Below, piece after piece: positions 48,757-57,997 of a stretch of DNA of 64,000 nt. This DNA comes from Guptibacillus spartinae (GTDB taxonomy: Bacteria > Bacillota > Bacilli > Bacillales > Guptibacillaceae): positions 62,001 through 126,000 of the forward strand of contig NZ_JAQQWU010000010.1 of NCBI RefSeq assembly GCF_028610625.1, in the 5' to 3' direction. The first letter of the stretch is position 1. Every line of letters starts with the position of its first letter. The position numbers and the translations under genes were made by a program. The notes beneath the pieces were generated by a model that was not told where the DNA came from, made no database searches, and saw only the letters and a list, made by a program, of their open reading frames with translations.

Positions 48757-49245
48757 TTGCTGGAGCGTATTGTTCACTTTGAAACGTTGGGTCAGCTTCA
48801 TCTTGTCGGTATCAGAGTTCGCTGCTCGGGAGAGGAATATGTGTTGCAAATTCCGTTAGCGGCGAAACAGTTGGATGAAAGAAAAGAAGAGATTGCCAAT
48901 GTCTTAAATCTCCCTTATCAAATTGGTGCCTTTGTCGTAGATGCTTCTTCTGAAGAAGAGGAAGGGTACTGGGTTTGCTACCAAGTCAAAAAAATAGAGA
49001 ATGTCCCTGATGGGATGGTGACCTTAACAGTCCCATCTCAAAGCTATGCCGTGATGAAGCATAAGGGATCGAACAAGACGATTCTACATACGTATGAAGA
49101 ACTTCACAGCTGGATCGAAAAGAGCGATTCGAGTAGAAAATTAGATGCCTGGCACCTTGAACGGTTTTATCATTATAAGGATACAGAACGGATTGAAGTC
49201 GATCTGATGGATACCATTCAGGAAGATACAAAGGAGATGATGTGA
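48757..49245 (+). CDS. GyrI-like effector-binding domain protein
   Basis: A 162-residue protein, TTG 48757 after GAGGAGTCG. It looks like a stand-alone AraC effector-binding/GyrI-like domain: IVHFETLGQLHLVGIRV, YQIGAFVVDASSEEEEGYWV, VTLTVPSQSYAVMKHKG and HTYEELHSWI, then YHYKDTERIEVDLMDTIQED. Such domains bind small hydrophobic or cationic molecules and can hydrolyse or sequester toxicants. The gene overlaps the following VOC gene by 4 bases (ATGA), so they are coupled. Confidence 0.78.
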   Translation: MLERIVHFETLGQLHLVGIRVRCSGEEYVLQIPLAAKQLDERKEEIANVLNLPYQIGAFVVDASSEEEEGYWVCYQVKKIENVPDGMVTLTVPSQSYAVMKHKGSNKTILHTYEELHSWIEKSDSSRKLDAWHLERFYHYKDTERIEVDLMDTIQEDTKEMM

Positions 49246-49682
49246 TGATTCGTATTGGCAGTGTATTTATTCCAGTAACTGATCTTGATAAGGCAACGGT
49301 ATGGTATGAAGAAAATCTTGGCGTTACGAAGATCGATGAGTGGGGAGAAGGGACGGGAAAGGGAGCGGGTTTTTACTTTCCGAACGGTCCAACTCAGCTT
49401 GGTCTTGTTCAAGTTGAAACAAGCCAACCGACGGAGTTTCAAGTTCAGAATGAGCAGAAGAATAGTTACTTTAATTTTCTTGTGGAGGATATCTATGCCT
49501 TTTATCACGATTTAAAATGTGAGGGGGTTAAAACCTCTGAAATTGAAAAGTTTGGAGGCATGACCTGCTTCGACTTTTATGACCCTGATGGAAACCCATT
49601 TAGTGTGGTTAATGAAGTGAAGGATTCTCCGTTCCATTCAGATGAAATTAAGAAACGGCAGAAGCAAAAGGAGGTGCGTTAA
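49242..49682 (+). CDS. VOC-family protein
   Basis: A 146-residue VOC protein: IRIGSVFIPVTDLDKATVWY with ENLG, then NFLVEDIYAFYHDL and CFDFYDPDGNPFSVVNEV. Start overlaps the GyrI-like stop; the stop TAATGG shares a base with the next gene start. Same operon as the two other VOC proteins, suggesting a common detoxification or resistance role, which is inference. Confidence 0.87.
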   Translation: MMIRIGSVFIPVTDLDKATVWYEENLGVTKIDEWGEGTGKGAGFYFPNGPTQLGLVQVETSQPTEFQVQNEQKNSYFNFLVEDIYAFYHDLKCEGVKTSEIEKFGGMTCFDFYDPDGNPFSVVNEVKDSPFHSDEIKKRQKQKEVR

Positions 49683-50074
49683 TGGCAACGGAACTTTGGA
49701 CAAACTTGCCTGTAAAGAACTTGGAGAAATCGAAAGCTTTTTTTCACGCCATTGGCTTTGCGGTACAGTCTATTGGAGATGGTGTGCAGGTTGCCGTCAA
49801 GAACTCGAAAGTGATGCTCTTTCCAGAGGCCAGGTTTGAAACATTCGCGCACCATCAAGTAGCTGATGCTAGAAATGGGACAGAAGTCCTTTTCTCAATC
49901 GGAGCGGAGACGCGTGAAGAGGTCAATGAATTGGTAGACAAGGTTGAAAAAGCAGGAGGAACGATTTTCGCAAAACCTGGGTTAACCGATGGCTGGCTTT
50001 ACGGGATGGGGTTTATTGATTTGGATGGTCACCGATGGAATGCCCTGCATATGGATATGGAGAAAATGCCGTAA
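49682..50074 (+). CDS. VOC-family protein
   Basis: A 130-residue VOC protein with the pattern ELWTNLPVKNLEKSKAFFHA, then AKPGLTDGWLYGMGFIDLDG and HRWNALHMDME, as in the glyoxalase/bleomycin-resistance-like PhnB-near group. ATG 49682 shares a base with the preceding stop. It is the last gene of the four-gene operon and is followed by a terminator. Confidence 0.88.
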   Translation: MATELWTNLPVKNLEKSKAFFHAIGFAVQSIGDGVQVAVKNSKVMLFPEARFETFAHHQVADARNGTEVLFSIGAETREEVNELVDKVEKAGGTIFAKPGLTDGWLYGMGFIDLDGHRWNALHMDMEKMP

Positions 50075-50099
50075 GGGTAGCTTGAGCTACCTTTTTTTT
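50074..50099 (+). terminator. terminator of VOC operon
   Basis: GGTAGC-TTGA-GCTACC followed by eight T. Confidence 0.9.
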
Positions 50100-50174
50100 A
50101 TTATTTGAAACTTAATGCTATTTTTTTCGTAACTAGTAGTAGAGAGTCATTCAGTAGAAACGAGGGATTTGATC

Positions 50175-50738
50175 ATGAAAAAACAATGCCTAGTGTTTGC
50201 GTTTATTCTTCTCTTAGTAGCTGGCTGTTCGAGCGGGAAAGCGAGCAGTCAAGAGATTAAAACGGTTGGTGACGTTCAGTTATCATCTCTATTAAACGAA
50301 AGCGGTACATATGTAGGGAACAATTCGGATGTTCTGGCACTATTGAGTCATTTACCAGGCGGGGAAACAGTAGAGAAGGTAAATTTATCAGATGAAAAAA
50401 TAACCGTTACTTATGATGTCAAAGGCAACATTTCAGATGAAGCATTTCAAAGCTATTGGTTTTCAGGCAACCAAGATCGGAACAAGACGCTGTTTTATAA
50501 TGCGATTCATCTCAGTCTACTTGTCCCAAATGCAAGAGGTTATGAGTTTCATGTTCAAGAAAAAAGCATGAGTATGACAAGAGATGAGATGAGGATGATT
50601 CTTTCAGATGAATTTGCTGATCTTCCAAGTGAGGATGAGCTTATGGAAGAGGAGACAGTTAGAGCGTTTATCACAACCCATGAAGAGAAGTTAGAAAAAA
50701 TGGCGAACAACTATGAGGACTACGTGGATGAAAAGTAA
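50175..50738 (+). CDS. DUF4825-type lipoprotein
   Basis: A 187-residue protein from ATG 50175 after GAGGGATTTGATC. Lipobox VAGC (Cys about 18) follows a hydrophobic signal, so it is anchored outside. The region YVGNNSDVLALLSHLPGGET, then ITVTYDVKG and NAIHLSLLVPNARGYEF matches the DUF4825 pattern (Y-G-N-S ... LP ... F-LI-N) as I remember it. Function unknown. The small membrane gene overlaps its end. Confidence 0.72.
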   Translation: MKKQCLVFAFILLLVAGCSSGKASSQEIKTVGDVQLSSLLNESGTYVGNNSDVLALLSHLPGGETVEKVNLSDEKITVTYDVKGNISDEAFQSYWFSGNQDRNKTLFYNAIHLSLLVPNARGYEFHVQEKSMSMTRDEMRMILSDEFADLPSEDELMEEETVRAFITTHEEKLEKMANNYEDYVDEK

Positions 50739-50931
50739 AAAAGTTTCTAAGAAAAGAATATCTTTATTGCTTTTGCTACCACTTGGAATTGTTTTTCTAA
50801 TAGGGTTGCCCTCCTATTTGAATCATCAAGTGATTGAATCGGCAGTTGATGGGTGTGAAAAGATAGGGGGAGAAGTGAGTTTGGAAAAAGACATCCTTGC
50901 TATGAATTGGAGCTTTTCTTGTGAGAAATAA
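50728..50931 (+). CDS. small membrane-anchored protein (67 aa)
   Basis: From ATG 50728 (ATG 50713 possible), inside the 3' end of the lipoprotein gene. Basic N-terminus (KSKKVSKKR), one hydrophobic helix (about 11-29), then an external tail with two Cys (DGCEKIGGEVSLEKDILAMN ending FSCEK), which could form a disulfide. Family not recognised. Coupled to the lipoprotein by overlap. Confidence 0.55.
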   Translation: MKSKKVSKKRISLLLLLPLGIVFLIGLPSYLNHQVIESAVDGCEKIGGEVSLEKDILAMNWSFSCEK

Positions 50932-50951
50932 TAGAATGAGGAGGGTTGAGG

Positions 50952-51245
50952 ATGCCGACCTGTAAGAACTGTGGCTATACGTGGCGATGGAGGGAAGCGA
51001 TGCGACTCATTTATCGCCAAAAGGCTGCATGTCCTAAGTGTCATGAAAAACAATATCTTTCAGCAAAATCTCGTAAAAGATCAAGTTATACGTCAATGCT
51101 CGTTGTGATTCCATTAGGGATTACATCAATTTACAAACTATCATTATGGTTTTATTTGGGCTTTTCATTCAGCATTCTTGTGCTGATTCTTCTTCTTTCA
51201 CCATTTTACTATTCGTTAAGTAATGAAGAAGAACCGCTTTGGTGA
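50952..51245 (+). CDS. CxxC-20-CxxC membrane protein (TIGR04104-like)
   Basis: A 97-residue protein from ATG 50952, seven bases after GGAGG. The N-terminus has MPTCKNCGYTWRWREAM and then CPKCHEKQYLS, two CxxC pairs about 20 residues apart that likely hold zinc. Two hydrophobic helices follow (about 47-64 and 68-88). This layout is the CxxC-20-CxxC family of Firmicute membrane proteins. Function unknown. Confidence 0.82.
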   Translation: MPTCKNCGYTWRWREAMRLIYRQKAACPKCHEKQYLSAKSRKRSSYTSMLVVIPLGITSIYKLSLWFYLGFSFSILVLILLLSPFYYSLSNEEEPLW

Positions 51246-51274
51246 AGTGCCTACAAAGATTATACATAAGGAAG

Positions 51275-51305
51275 AGGTCGCCAAAATAAATGGCGACCTT
51301 TATTA
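51275..51305 (+). terminator. terminator after CxxC protein gene
   Basis: AGGTCGCCA and TGGCGACCTT stem followed by TATTATT. Confidence 0.85.
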
Positions 51306-51434
51306 TTGGTGATTCCTATGTTAGGATGCGAACCTTCTATTCACAGCTTTTTCTTTCACACTATTCATTACATGAAAATAGGGTAAGTTATAAATAAAAG
51401 AAATGAATCCAGAGATTTAGAGGGAGAGGGATAA

Positions 51435-52241
51435 GTGAAAAAGCTTTTGTACCGAGGAATGATCAGCATGCTGAATTCTAGAAGTGTTGGCCGGTTCCTT
51501 AATAAACTGAGTCGAACTCGTTTCAGCAGGGTGCTGATTCCTCTATACGTGAAATTATTTAACATTCGAACAGGCGAGCTGGATCAACAGCTGAGTGAGT
51601 TTCCGTCATTAGAAGCGTTTTTTGTCCGCAAACTTAAATCCGGCTCGCGTGCTTTTAAAGGAAAAGATATTGCCAGTCCTGTTGATGCGAAGGTGGAGCA
51701 ATTTGGCGAGGTAGATGAGACGTTAATAAAAGTGAAAGGAATAACATATTCAATTGAGGACTTACTGCAGGATGACGAAATGATTGATCGTTATAAGGAT
51801 GGTATGTTCCTGGTGTTGTACCTTAGCCCGAAAGATTATCATCGCATTCACGCTCCTGATGATGCTGTTGTTGGTAAACAATATAAACTTGGTGGAAAGT
51901 CCGCTCCAGTCAACAAATTAGGGTTGACGCTAGGAAAGTCACCACTCTCGACAAACTACCGTATTGTCACAGAATTAAAACAAGAAGATGGCATGTTTCT
52001 TGCTCTCGTGAAAGTAGGAGCAATGTGGGTGAACACGATCGAAATGACACATCCGAGCTCATATTTGAATAAAGGAGAAGAAATTGGCTTCTTTCGTTTT
52101 GGTTCAACTGTGGTGCTCTTATTTGAAAAAGATAAAGTTCACTTACATCCGAATTTAAAAAGAGAAGCTGCAATTAAAGCTGGGGAAACAGTAGCTATGA
52201 AAACGAAAGCTGAAGGTGAAATGGGTTATTTTAATGACTAA
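51435..52241 (+). CDS. psd: phosphatidylserine decarboxylase
   Basis: A 268-residue proenzyme, GTG 51435 after GGAGAGGGATAA. Conserved pieces: EFPSLEAFFVRKLKSGSR, SPVDAKVEQFG, LYLSPKDYHRIHAP, VGAMWVNTI and the self-cleavage site FRFGSTVVLLF, whose Ser becomes the pyruvoyl group (Gram-positive form FGST instead of LGST). It converts phosphatidylserine to phosphatidylethanolamine at the membrane. pssA is not next to it, unlike in B. subtilis. Monocistronic. Confidence 0.95.
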   Translation: MKKLLYRGMISMLNSRSVGRFLNKLSRTRFSRVLIPLYVKLFNIRTGELDQQLSEFPSLEAFFVRKLKSGSRAFKGKDIASPVDAKVEQFGEVDETLIKVKGITYSIEDLLQDDEMIDRYKDGMFLVLYLSPKDYHRIHAPDDAVVGKQYKLGGKSAPVNKLGLTLGKSPLSTNYRIVTELKQEDGMFLALVKVGAMWVNTIEMTHPSSYLNKGEEIGFFRFGSTVVLLFEKDKVHLHPNLKREAAIKAGETVAMKTKAEGEMGYFND

Positions 52242-52530
52242 GGTGAGGCTAGGGAGAGGATCAACTGTTTTTCAATAAAAAGTCAAAAAAAATTAATAGT
52301 ATTTCCACGTTTCTTCTATTCTTTTTTTACAAAATATAGTAAAATATAACATGGACTGTTTTGCAGGAACGAATTTAACCGCGTTGGATACATAAGTTGA
52401 TCAGTTATTTGTAGGGTTGAAGGTCTTTACGCTAAGCATAATCATTTTTCGCCCACCCCTTAATATCCAATTATAAAACATTGTTAAAATCTACTTCTAT
52501 TTCTACTACATTCATGAAGGAAGGGAAGCG

Positions 52531-52731
52531 TTGAAATTGCCTATCCAATGTTACACACGATCAAATCTCCTAGCTCTTATTGATCAGAAAAAAGTTGTTT
52601 TAACATCTAAAGTGTTAGCGCATGGATTTACACATAAACAAACGATAATGGCGAGTCAAGAGCTTGATAAACTACTAAATCGCTATCAATTTGGACAGTA
52701 TGAAGGAAGTCAATCGAGATATTTAGCTTAA
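52531..52731 (+). CDS. Spo0E-like aspartyl-phosphate phosphatase
   Basis: A 66-residue protein, TTG 52531 after AAGGAAGGGAAGCG. Two helices carry the Spo0E family pattern LLALIDQKKVVLTSKVLAHG and then the signature SQELDKLLNRY. Spo0E-type proteins dephosphorylate Spo0A~P and delay sporulation, acting in the cytosol. Single gene. The 290-base gap before it (52242-52530) is AT-rich; I see possible promoter-like AT boxes (TATAAC near 52350) but no clear Spo0A box or gene. Confidence 0.82.
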   Translation: MKLPIQCYTRSNLLALIDQKKVVLTSKVLAHGFTHKQTIMASQELDKLLNRYQFGQYEGSQSRYLA

Positions 52732-52773
52732 TTGAGCGTGTACTTTGATTACTATTATTGATTTTTTAATAGA

Positions 52774-52809
52774 AAAGAGCCAGGAAGCATCTTTGCTTCC
52801 TGGCTCTTT
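52774..52809. terminator. bidirectional terminator
   Basis: AAAGAGCCAGGAAGCA and TGCTTCCTGGCTCTTT, perfect 16-bp stem between the Spo0E-like gene and ald. Confidence 0.92.
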
Positions 52810-52828
52810 GTGTGATTCAAGTCCAATA

Positions 52829-53953
52829 TTAAGCATGAGCGCCAAGCAGCGCATCTGTTGCTGAAACGTACTCATAGCCAAGGTCTCTTGCGACAGCTTC
52901 ATACGTAATCGCCCCATTTGCTACGTTTAATCCTTTTTCAAGAGCTGGATTGCTTTGGATCGCAGCTGTTGCGCCTTTATTCGCAATTTGAAGCGCATAA
53001 GGAATGGTCACGTTTGTTAAAGCGATCGTAGACGTTCTAGGAACAGCTCCTGGCATGTTCGCTACTGCGTAATGAACAACTCCGTGCTTTTCGTATGTTG
53101 GATTATCGTGAGTTGTAATATGATCAACCGTTTCAATAATTCCACCCTGATCAATGGCAACATCAACAAGAACAGATCCCGGTGTCATGCTCTTCACCAT
53201 TTCTTCTGTCACAAGCTTAGGTGCTTTTGCTCCTGGAATTAAGACAGCGCCAACAACAAGGTCCGCTTCCTTAACCGCTTGAGCGATGTTAAGTGGGTTA
53301 GACATTAGTGTGTTAATCGCATTTCCGAAAATGTCATCAAGCTGACGTAGGCGCTCAGCACTTAAGTCGAGAATTGTTACGTCTGCTCCAAGGCCCATTG
53401 CGATCTTCGCTGCGTTTGTTCCAACAACGCCACCGCCGATAATCGTTACTTTGCCGCGTTTCACTCCAGGAACGCCGCCAAGAAGAATGCCTTTTCCACC
53501 TTTAGGTTTTTCAAGGATTTGTGCGCCGATTTGTGAAGCCATGCGGCCAGCTACTTCACTCATAGGAGTAAGAAGTGGAAGTGTGCCACGATCGACAACC
53601 GTTTCATATGCAATTGCTGTTACGCCGCTATCTTTAAGCGCTTTTGTTAATTCAGGCTCTGCTGCTAAGTGAAGGTAAGTGAAAAGAATGAGTCCATCAC
53701 GGAAATAAGCATATTCAGAAGAAAGTGGTTCTTTTACTTTCATTACCATCTCTTGGTTCCAAACAGAGGCAACATCTGTTGCAATCGTTGCGCCAGCTTC
53801 GTGATAATCAACGTCCTCGAAACCGCTTCCAATTCCTGCTTCAGTCTCAACTGTTACGTGATGTCCAGCCTTTGTAAGTGCGATTACGCCTGCTGGTGTA
53901 ATGGCTACGCGATTTTCATTATTTTTAATTTCCTTTGGAATACCGATATACAT
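52829..53953 (-). CDS. ald: alanine dehydrogenase
   Basis: A 374-residue enzyme, very like B. subtilis Ald: [34 protein letters not shown] (substrate Lys), LHLAAEPEL (catalytic His), [12 protein letters not shown] (NAD site) and DVAIDQGG (Asp). It oxidises L-alanine to pyruvate and ammonia with NAD+, feeding alanine use and spore germination metabolism. ATG 53953 chosen (ATG 53956 adjacent), after AAGGGGATGAA. The PucR-type activator gene adeR lies directly upstream in the same direction, so AdeR control is likely. Confidence 0.96.
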   Translation of the reverse strand: MYIGIPKEIKNNENRVAITPAGVIALTKAGHHVTVETEAGIGSGFEDVDYHEAGATIATDVASVWNQEMVMKVKEPLSSEYAYFRDGLILFTYLHLAAEPELTKALKDSGVTAIAYETVVDRGTLPLLTPMSEVAGRMASQIGAQILEKPKGGKGILLGGVPGVKRGKVTIIGGGVVGTNAAKIAMGLGADVTILDLSAERLRQLDDIFGNAINTLMSNPLNIAQAVKEADLVVGAVLIPGAKAPKLVTEEMVKSMTPGSVLVDVAIDQGGIIETVDHITTHDNPTYEKHGVVHYAVANMPGAVPRTSTIALTNVTIPYALQIANKGATAAIQSNPALEKGLNVANGAITYEAVARDLGYEYVSATDALLGAHA

Positions 53954-54049
53954 CATTTCATCCCCTTAGACATTGTTTTATGATCAAGTACCTCCGATTA
54001 TAGATGCCATTTTTTCATTTCACATTGTGTAAATTAGAGAAAAAGAAAG

Positions 54050-54079
54050 AGGGTGTTTGTGTAATTACACAAACACCCT
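54050..54079. terminator. terminator of adeR
   Basis: AGGGTGTTTGTGTAA and its exact complement form a 30-base perfect palindrome overlapping the adeR stop codon, followed on the minus strand by CTTTCTTTTTC. Confidence 0.85.
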
Positions 54080-55310
54080 ATGATTTCAATTGTTCGATTT
54101 TTAAATCGAGAAAAAGCGTTACTTTTTGATTGGCGTCTTTTAAATCCAGGTTTGCCACGTCCGCAATCCGTTTCAGACGATAGTTTAATGTATTTGTATG
54201 CACATGAAGAGCATGAGCGGCTGCTTTTACGTTGCTATCCTGCTGTAAATACATATCAAGCGTTTCAAGTAGCTGCGTATGATGAATAGCATCATACTGT
54301 TTTAATTTCTCGATATAGAGGTTTTGATGATGCTGACGCTCTCGATAGAGAAGGTCAATAAATTGATATATTCCAAGATCCTGATAGCTATAGATCGCCT
54401 TTACTTCCTCTTTGAATCGTTCTTTAATTGACAGCACATGCAGCGCTTCACGATAGCTGTCTTTTATCATAAGTGGGCTTTGATAGAGCGTTCCGGCTCC
54501 CCCTTTTAATGTATCAACACCAAGGCGATTGCTAATTTTCTCGACAAAAACCTGGACAAAACTACTAAGCTGATCAGCTGTGTTGAAACGATCTGTAGGA
54601 CGAACGAGTAAAATAAGCTGGTTTTGATCCAATGTACTGTAAATAAGCTCAATTTGATGTGAAGCTTGAATGTAATAATTCATATGCCGTTCTAGCGACT
54701 GTTGAATGTCATCACTAAATTCAAAAATGACGATCGCCATCTCGCCAGTCAATTTAAGCTGGAAAGTTTTTGCCTGCTTTTGAAGCTGGTCTTTTTTTGT
54801 ATAGTGACCAGTGAGTAATTTCCAAAAAAACTCACGATGTCCTTCTTCCGACTGACGTTTCTTGATGTCCAATTTTAAAATCTGGTTCTTAACGACTTTT
54901 GCAGCTTTCTTAAGAAGTGCTAGCTCCTCCTGTGTGACTTCCCAATTCAATTGGGCCCATATAAATCCGAGCAGTTCTTCGTTTTTTCGAACCGAAATCG
55001 CCACGCGTTGACCTAGTCCTACCTCCGGAATTGCTGGAATGATTACGGGATCATCACTTTCAAATAGTTGTGGAATGACGCCTTTCTTCCAAAGGCTTTT
55101 GATCACTTCTTCGGGTACTTTCCGTTTCATAATGGTCGCAATTCTGGCAGGATCCACATTTTCATCATGTGAACTATAGGCGAGAATCCGATGGTCTGAA
55201 TCTTCTATTGTAACCGGACAGCCGAGGTTTTCTCGAATGCAGTCGGCTAAATCTTCTAATGTACGGAATGGCCCCTGAAAAGGGTTATGACTTTCACGAT
55301 CGGTATGCAA
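54078..55310 (-). CDS. adeR: PucR/CdaR-family regulator, AdeR-like
   Basis: A 410-residue protein, near the size of B. subtilis AdeR, the activator of ald. N-terminal sensory (GAF-like) region with DLADCIRENLGCPVTIEDSD and PVIIPAIPEVGLGQRVAIS, a middle GGDEF-like/CdaR region with GAGTLYQSPLMIKDSYREAL, and the C-terminal HTH_30: QQDSNVKAAAHALHVHTNTL, NYRLKRIADV. TTG start after AAGGAGTGGTAGAAG. It is upstream of ald, as in B. subtilis. Expected to sense alanine and activate ald; other genes are possible targets. Confidence 0.88.
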   Translation of the reverse strand: MHTDRESHNPFQGPFRTLEDLADCIRENLGCPVTIEDSDHRILAYSSHDENVDPARIATIMKRKVPEEVIKSLWKKGVIPQLFESDDPVIIPAIPEVGLGQRVAISVRKNEELLGFIWAQLNWEVTQEELALLKKAAKVVKNQILKLDIKKRQSEEGHREFFWKLLTGHYTKKDQLQKQAKTFQLKLTGEMAIVIFEFSDDIQQSLERHMNYYIQASHQIELIYSTLDQNQLILLVRPTDRFNTADQLSSFVQVFVEKISNRLGVDTLKGGAGTLYQSPLMIKDSYREALHVLSIKERFKEEVKAIYSYQDLGIYQFIDLLYRERQHHQNLYIEKLKQYDAIHHTQLLETLDMYLQQDSNVKAAAHALHVHTNTLNYRLKRIADVANLDLKDANQKVTLFLDLKIEQLKS

Positions 55311-55519
55311 CTTCTACCACTCCTTTCTTTATCTCAGTGTGTCTACTACAGAGTATACTAAAAAACCACCATCTTTGTAGCTTTTCACAAAGAGAAGTTA
55401 AGGAATTGTAAAGATGAACAAAGGAGAGTGTGAAAAATTAGTTTGAATGAGGAAAATGGCGAAATGGAGAACGAATAATTTTAAAATTCATCATTATTCA
55501 CGTTTTTAAAATAAATAGT

Positions 55520-55548
55520 ATGACATAATTTAATTAATGTGTTATTCT
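55520..55548 (+). promoter_or_regulatory. promoter of ppsA
   Basis: ATGACA (55520-55525) and TATTCT (55543-55548) are 17 bases apart, 34 bases before the ATG. The gap 55311-55519 between adeR and this promoter holds no gene I can support. Confidence 0.5.
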
Positions 55549-55581
55549 AAAAATCGAATCTAGTAGGGAGGCGATCGGTAA

Positions 55582-57945
55582 ATGGTGGAGCAAAGTGCGA
55601 TTCGTTGGTTTCATGAAATAAATAAAGAGGACATTGCCCTTGTTGGTGGCAAAGGAGCTAATCTTGGTGAACTTACGCAGAACGGTGTCCATGTACCACC
55701 TGGTTTCTGTGTAACGGCTGAAGCCTATGCGGCGTTTATCACTGAACGAGAACTTGATCAATCCATACTTCAAAAGATGAAGACGCTTGATTATGAAAAT
55801 AACGATCAGCTCAATGAAGTGAGCGCTGAAATCAGAGAATGGATTTTACAGACGGATATGCTGGAATCACTTGAAGTCGAAATTCGTAATGCTTACGAAG
55901 CGTTTAGTCAAGACCTGGACATAACAGATCCGTTTGTAGCCGTTCGAAGCTCGGCAACAGCTGAAGATCTTCCGGAAGCGTCTTTTGCAGGGCAACAGGA
56001 TACATATCTTGAGATTTCAGGAATCACAGCGCTTCTTTATCACATCAAGAAATGCTGGGCGTCACTCTGGACTGCACGAGCCATTTACTATCGCGAAAAA
56101 CAGCGCTTCAACCATTTTGATGTGTCCCTTTGTGCGGTTGTTCAATTGATGGTGAATAGTGAAAAATCAGGTGTTATTTTTACAGCGAATCCGATTACAG
56201 GTGAACGAGAGCAGATGATGATAAATGCGAGTTGGGGACTTGGGGAAGCGGTTGTGTCTGGGATGGTTTCACCAGATGAGTATATCGTTGATAAAAGATC
56301 GTTTAAATTAATCGAAAAGCACGTAGCCGAAAAGAAAGTGCTAGTCGTAAAGAAAGCAAACGCAATCGGAACGGATACGGTGGCGGTGAAAGAATATTTA
56401 GGTGAGGAACACGTGAACCAACAATGCTTAACACAAGCTGAAATCGCTCATCTTTCACGCGACGCGGTTCGAATTGAAGAACTTTATCAAACGCCTCAGG
56501 ATATCGAGTGGGGCCTTGATTGCCAAACAAATGAACTCTACATTCTACAAGCTCGTCCAATAACAACACTAAAAGAGGAGGAAACAAAAGTGGTTGAAAA
56601 GGTAGAAACGCCAAAGAAGATGCTCGTTCGAGGATTAGCTGCCTCCCCTGGGTCTGCGAGTGGAAAAGTCCGCAAAATTAAAGATATTAGTGAAGTTTCC
56701 CTTGTAGAAGAAGGCGATATTCTAGTGACGATTATGACCAATCCTGATATGATTCCTGCTATGAAAAAAGCAGCGGCCCTCGTGACAGATGAAGGTGGAC
56801 GTACGTGTCATGCTGCTATCGTCTCTCGGGAATTTGGTATTCCATGTATTGTAGGCTCTTCGATTGCGACAGATGTGTTAATGGATGGAATGGAAGTAAC
56901 GGTTGATGCGACTCGTGGAGTTGTGTATGAAGGTATTCTAGAACATGCTGAACCAGTGAAAAAGAAAGAAGCAGCCAAAGGAGTGACGAACTCCACTGAA
57001 GGCTTCAATGAAGCACTTCTTCATCAGCTTGCACCGATTACAGGAACAAAAGTTTATATGAATCTTGGAGAGCCAGATTTGATCAACAAATACAAACACT
57101 TGCCGTTTGACGGCATTGGCTTAATGCGAACGGAATTTATTTTTTCAAATATCGGTATTCACCCGATGCATTTGCTAAAAACCGGACAGGAAGAGATGTT
57201 TATTGAAAAAATGTCCGAAGGAATCACGAAGGTGGCGCAGGATATTTATCCAAAGCCAATGGTTGTTCGTTTGAGTGATTTCCGCTCAAATGAGTTTCGT
57301 GGACTTATCGGTGGAGATGAAGTAGAGCCAGTTGAAGCGAATCCGATGATCGGCTGGCGCGGCGTCTCACGCTATATATCTCCTCAGTACGAAGAAGGAT
57401 TCCGTTTGGAATGTCGAGCGATTAAAAAAGTTCGTGATGAGTACGGCTTAATTAACGTTTGGACAATGCTTCCGTTTGTTCGCACAACGTGGGAAGTGGA
57501 GAAAGTGAAGAAGATTATGGCAGAAGAAGGCTTAATTCAGAATCAAGAATTCAAAATTTGGATTATGGCGGAAGTGCCATCTGTGATTTTTGAAGCAGAG
57601 GAATTCGCTCAGCTTGTGGATGGCTTTAGCATCGGAAGCAATGATTTAACACAGTTGATTTTAGGATCTGATCGTGACTCTGGCATCCTAAACAGCATGG
57701 GCTACTTTGATGAGCGTAATCCTTCTGTAAAACGAGCGATTAAACAGTTGATTCACGGAGCGCATAAGTATGGAAAAACTGTCTCCATTTGTGGGCAAGG
57801 TCCATCGACTTACCCAGAATTTACTGAGTTCCTCATTAAAGAGGGAATCGATAGCGTGAGCATCAATCCGGACACGGTGGCAGCGACTAGAAGATCGGTT
57901 GCGTCTGTGGAGCAGCGGATGATTTTAAATAAAATCAGAGGATAA
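55582..57945 (+). CDS. ppsA: phosphoenolpyruvate synthase
   Basis: A 787-residue enzyme, ATG 55582 after GGGAGGCGATCGGTAA. N-terminal PPDK-type ATP-binding domain (LVGGKGANLGELTQNGVHVP, AVRSSATAEDLPEASFAGQQ), mobile phosphohistidine domain (TDEGGRTCHAAIVSREFGIP with the catalytic His) and a TIM-barrel C-domain (GLMRTEFIF, WTMLPFVRT, FSIGSNDLTQL, CGQGPS with Cys). It makes PEP from pyruvate, ATP and water, a gluconeogenic step that would follow alanine oxidation to pyruvate by Ald next door. Length is normal for the family. Cytosolic. Confidence 0.95.
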   Translation: MVEQSAIRWFHEINKEDIALVGGKGANLGELTQNGVHVPPGFCVTAEAYAAFITERELDQSILQKMKTLDYENNDQLNEVSAEIREWILQTDMLESLEVEIRNAYEAFSQDLDITDPFVAVRSSATAEDLPEASFAGQQDTYLEISGITALLYHIKKCWASLWTARAIYYREKQRFNHFDVSLCAVVQLMVNSEKSGVIFTANPITGEREQMMINASWGLGEAVVSGMVSPDEYIVDKRSFKLIEKHVAEKKVLVVKKANAIGTDTVAVKEYLGEEHVNQQCLTQAEIAHLSRDAVRIEELYQTPQDIEWGLDCQTNELYILQARPITTLKEEETKVVEKVETPKKMLVRGLAASPGSASGKVRKIKDISEVSLVEEGDILVTIMTNPDMIPAMKKAAALVTDEGGRTCHAAIVSREFGIPCIVGSSIATDVLMDGMEVTVDATRGVVYEGILEHAEPVKKKEAAKGVTNSTEGFNEALLHQLAPITGTKVYMNLGEPDLINKYKHLPFDGIGLMRTEFIFSNIGIHPMHLLKTGQEEMFIEKMSEGITKVAQDIYPKPMVVRLSDFRSNEFRGLIGGDEVEPVEANPMIGWRGVSRYISPQYEEGFRLECRAIKKVRDEYGLINVWTMLPFVRTTWEVEKVKKIMAEEGLIQNQEFKIWIMAEVPSVIFEAEEFAQLVDGFSIGSNDLTQLILGSDRDSGILNSMGYFDERNPSVKRAIKQLIHGAHKYGKTVSICGQGPSTYPEFTEFLIKEGIDSVSINPDTVAATRRSVASVEQRMILNKIRG

Positions 57946-57948
57946 GCA

Positions 57949-57977
57949 TTTACACCGGGTAACCGTCCTGGTATTAT
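57949..57977 (+). promoter_or_regulatory. SigA-type promoter of the T-box leader
   Basis: TTTACA (57949-57954) and TATTAT (57972-57977) are exactly 17 bases apart, five of six matches each, just before the leader. Confidence 0.7.
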
Positions 57978-57997
57978 ATAACAAAATCAAATGCAAT

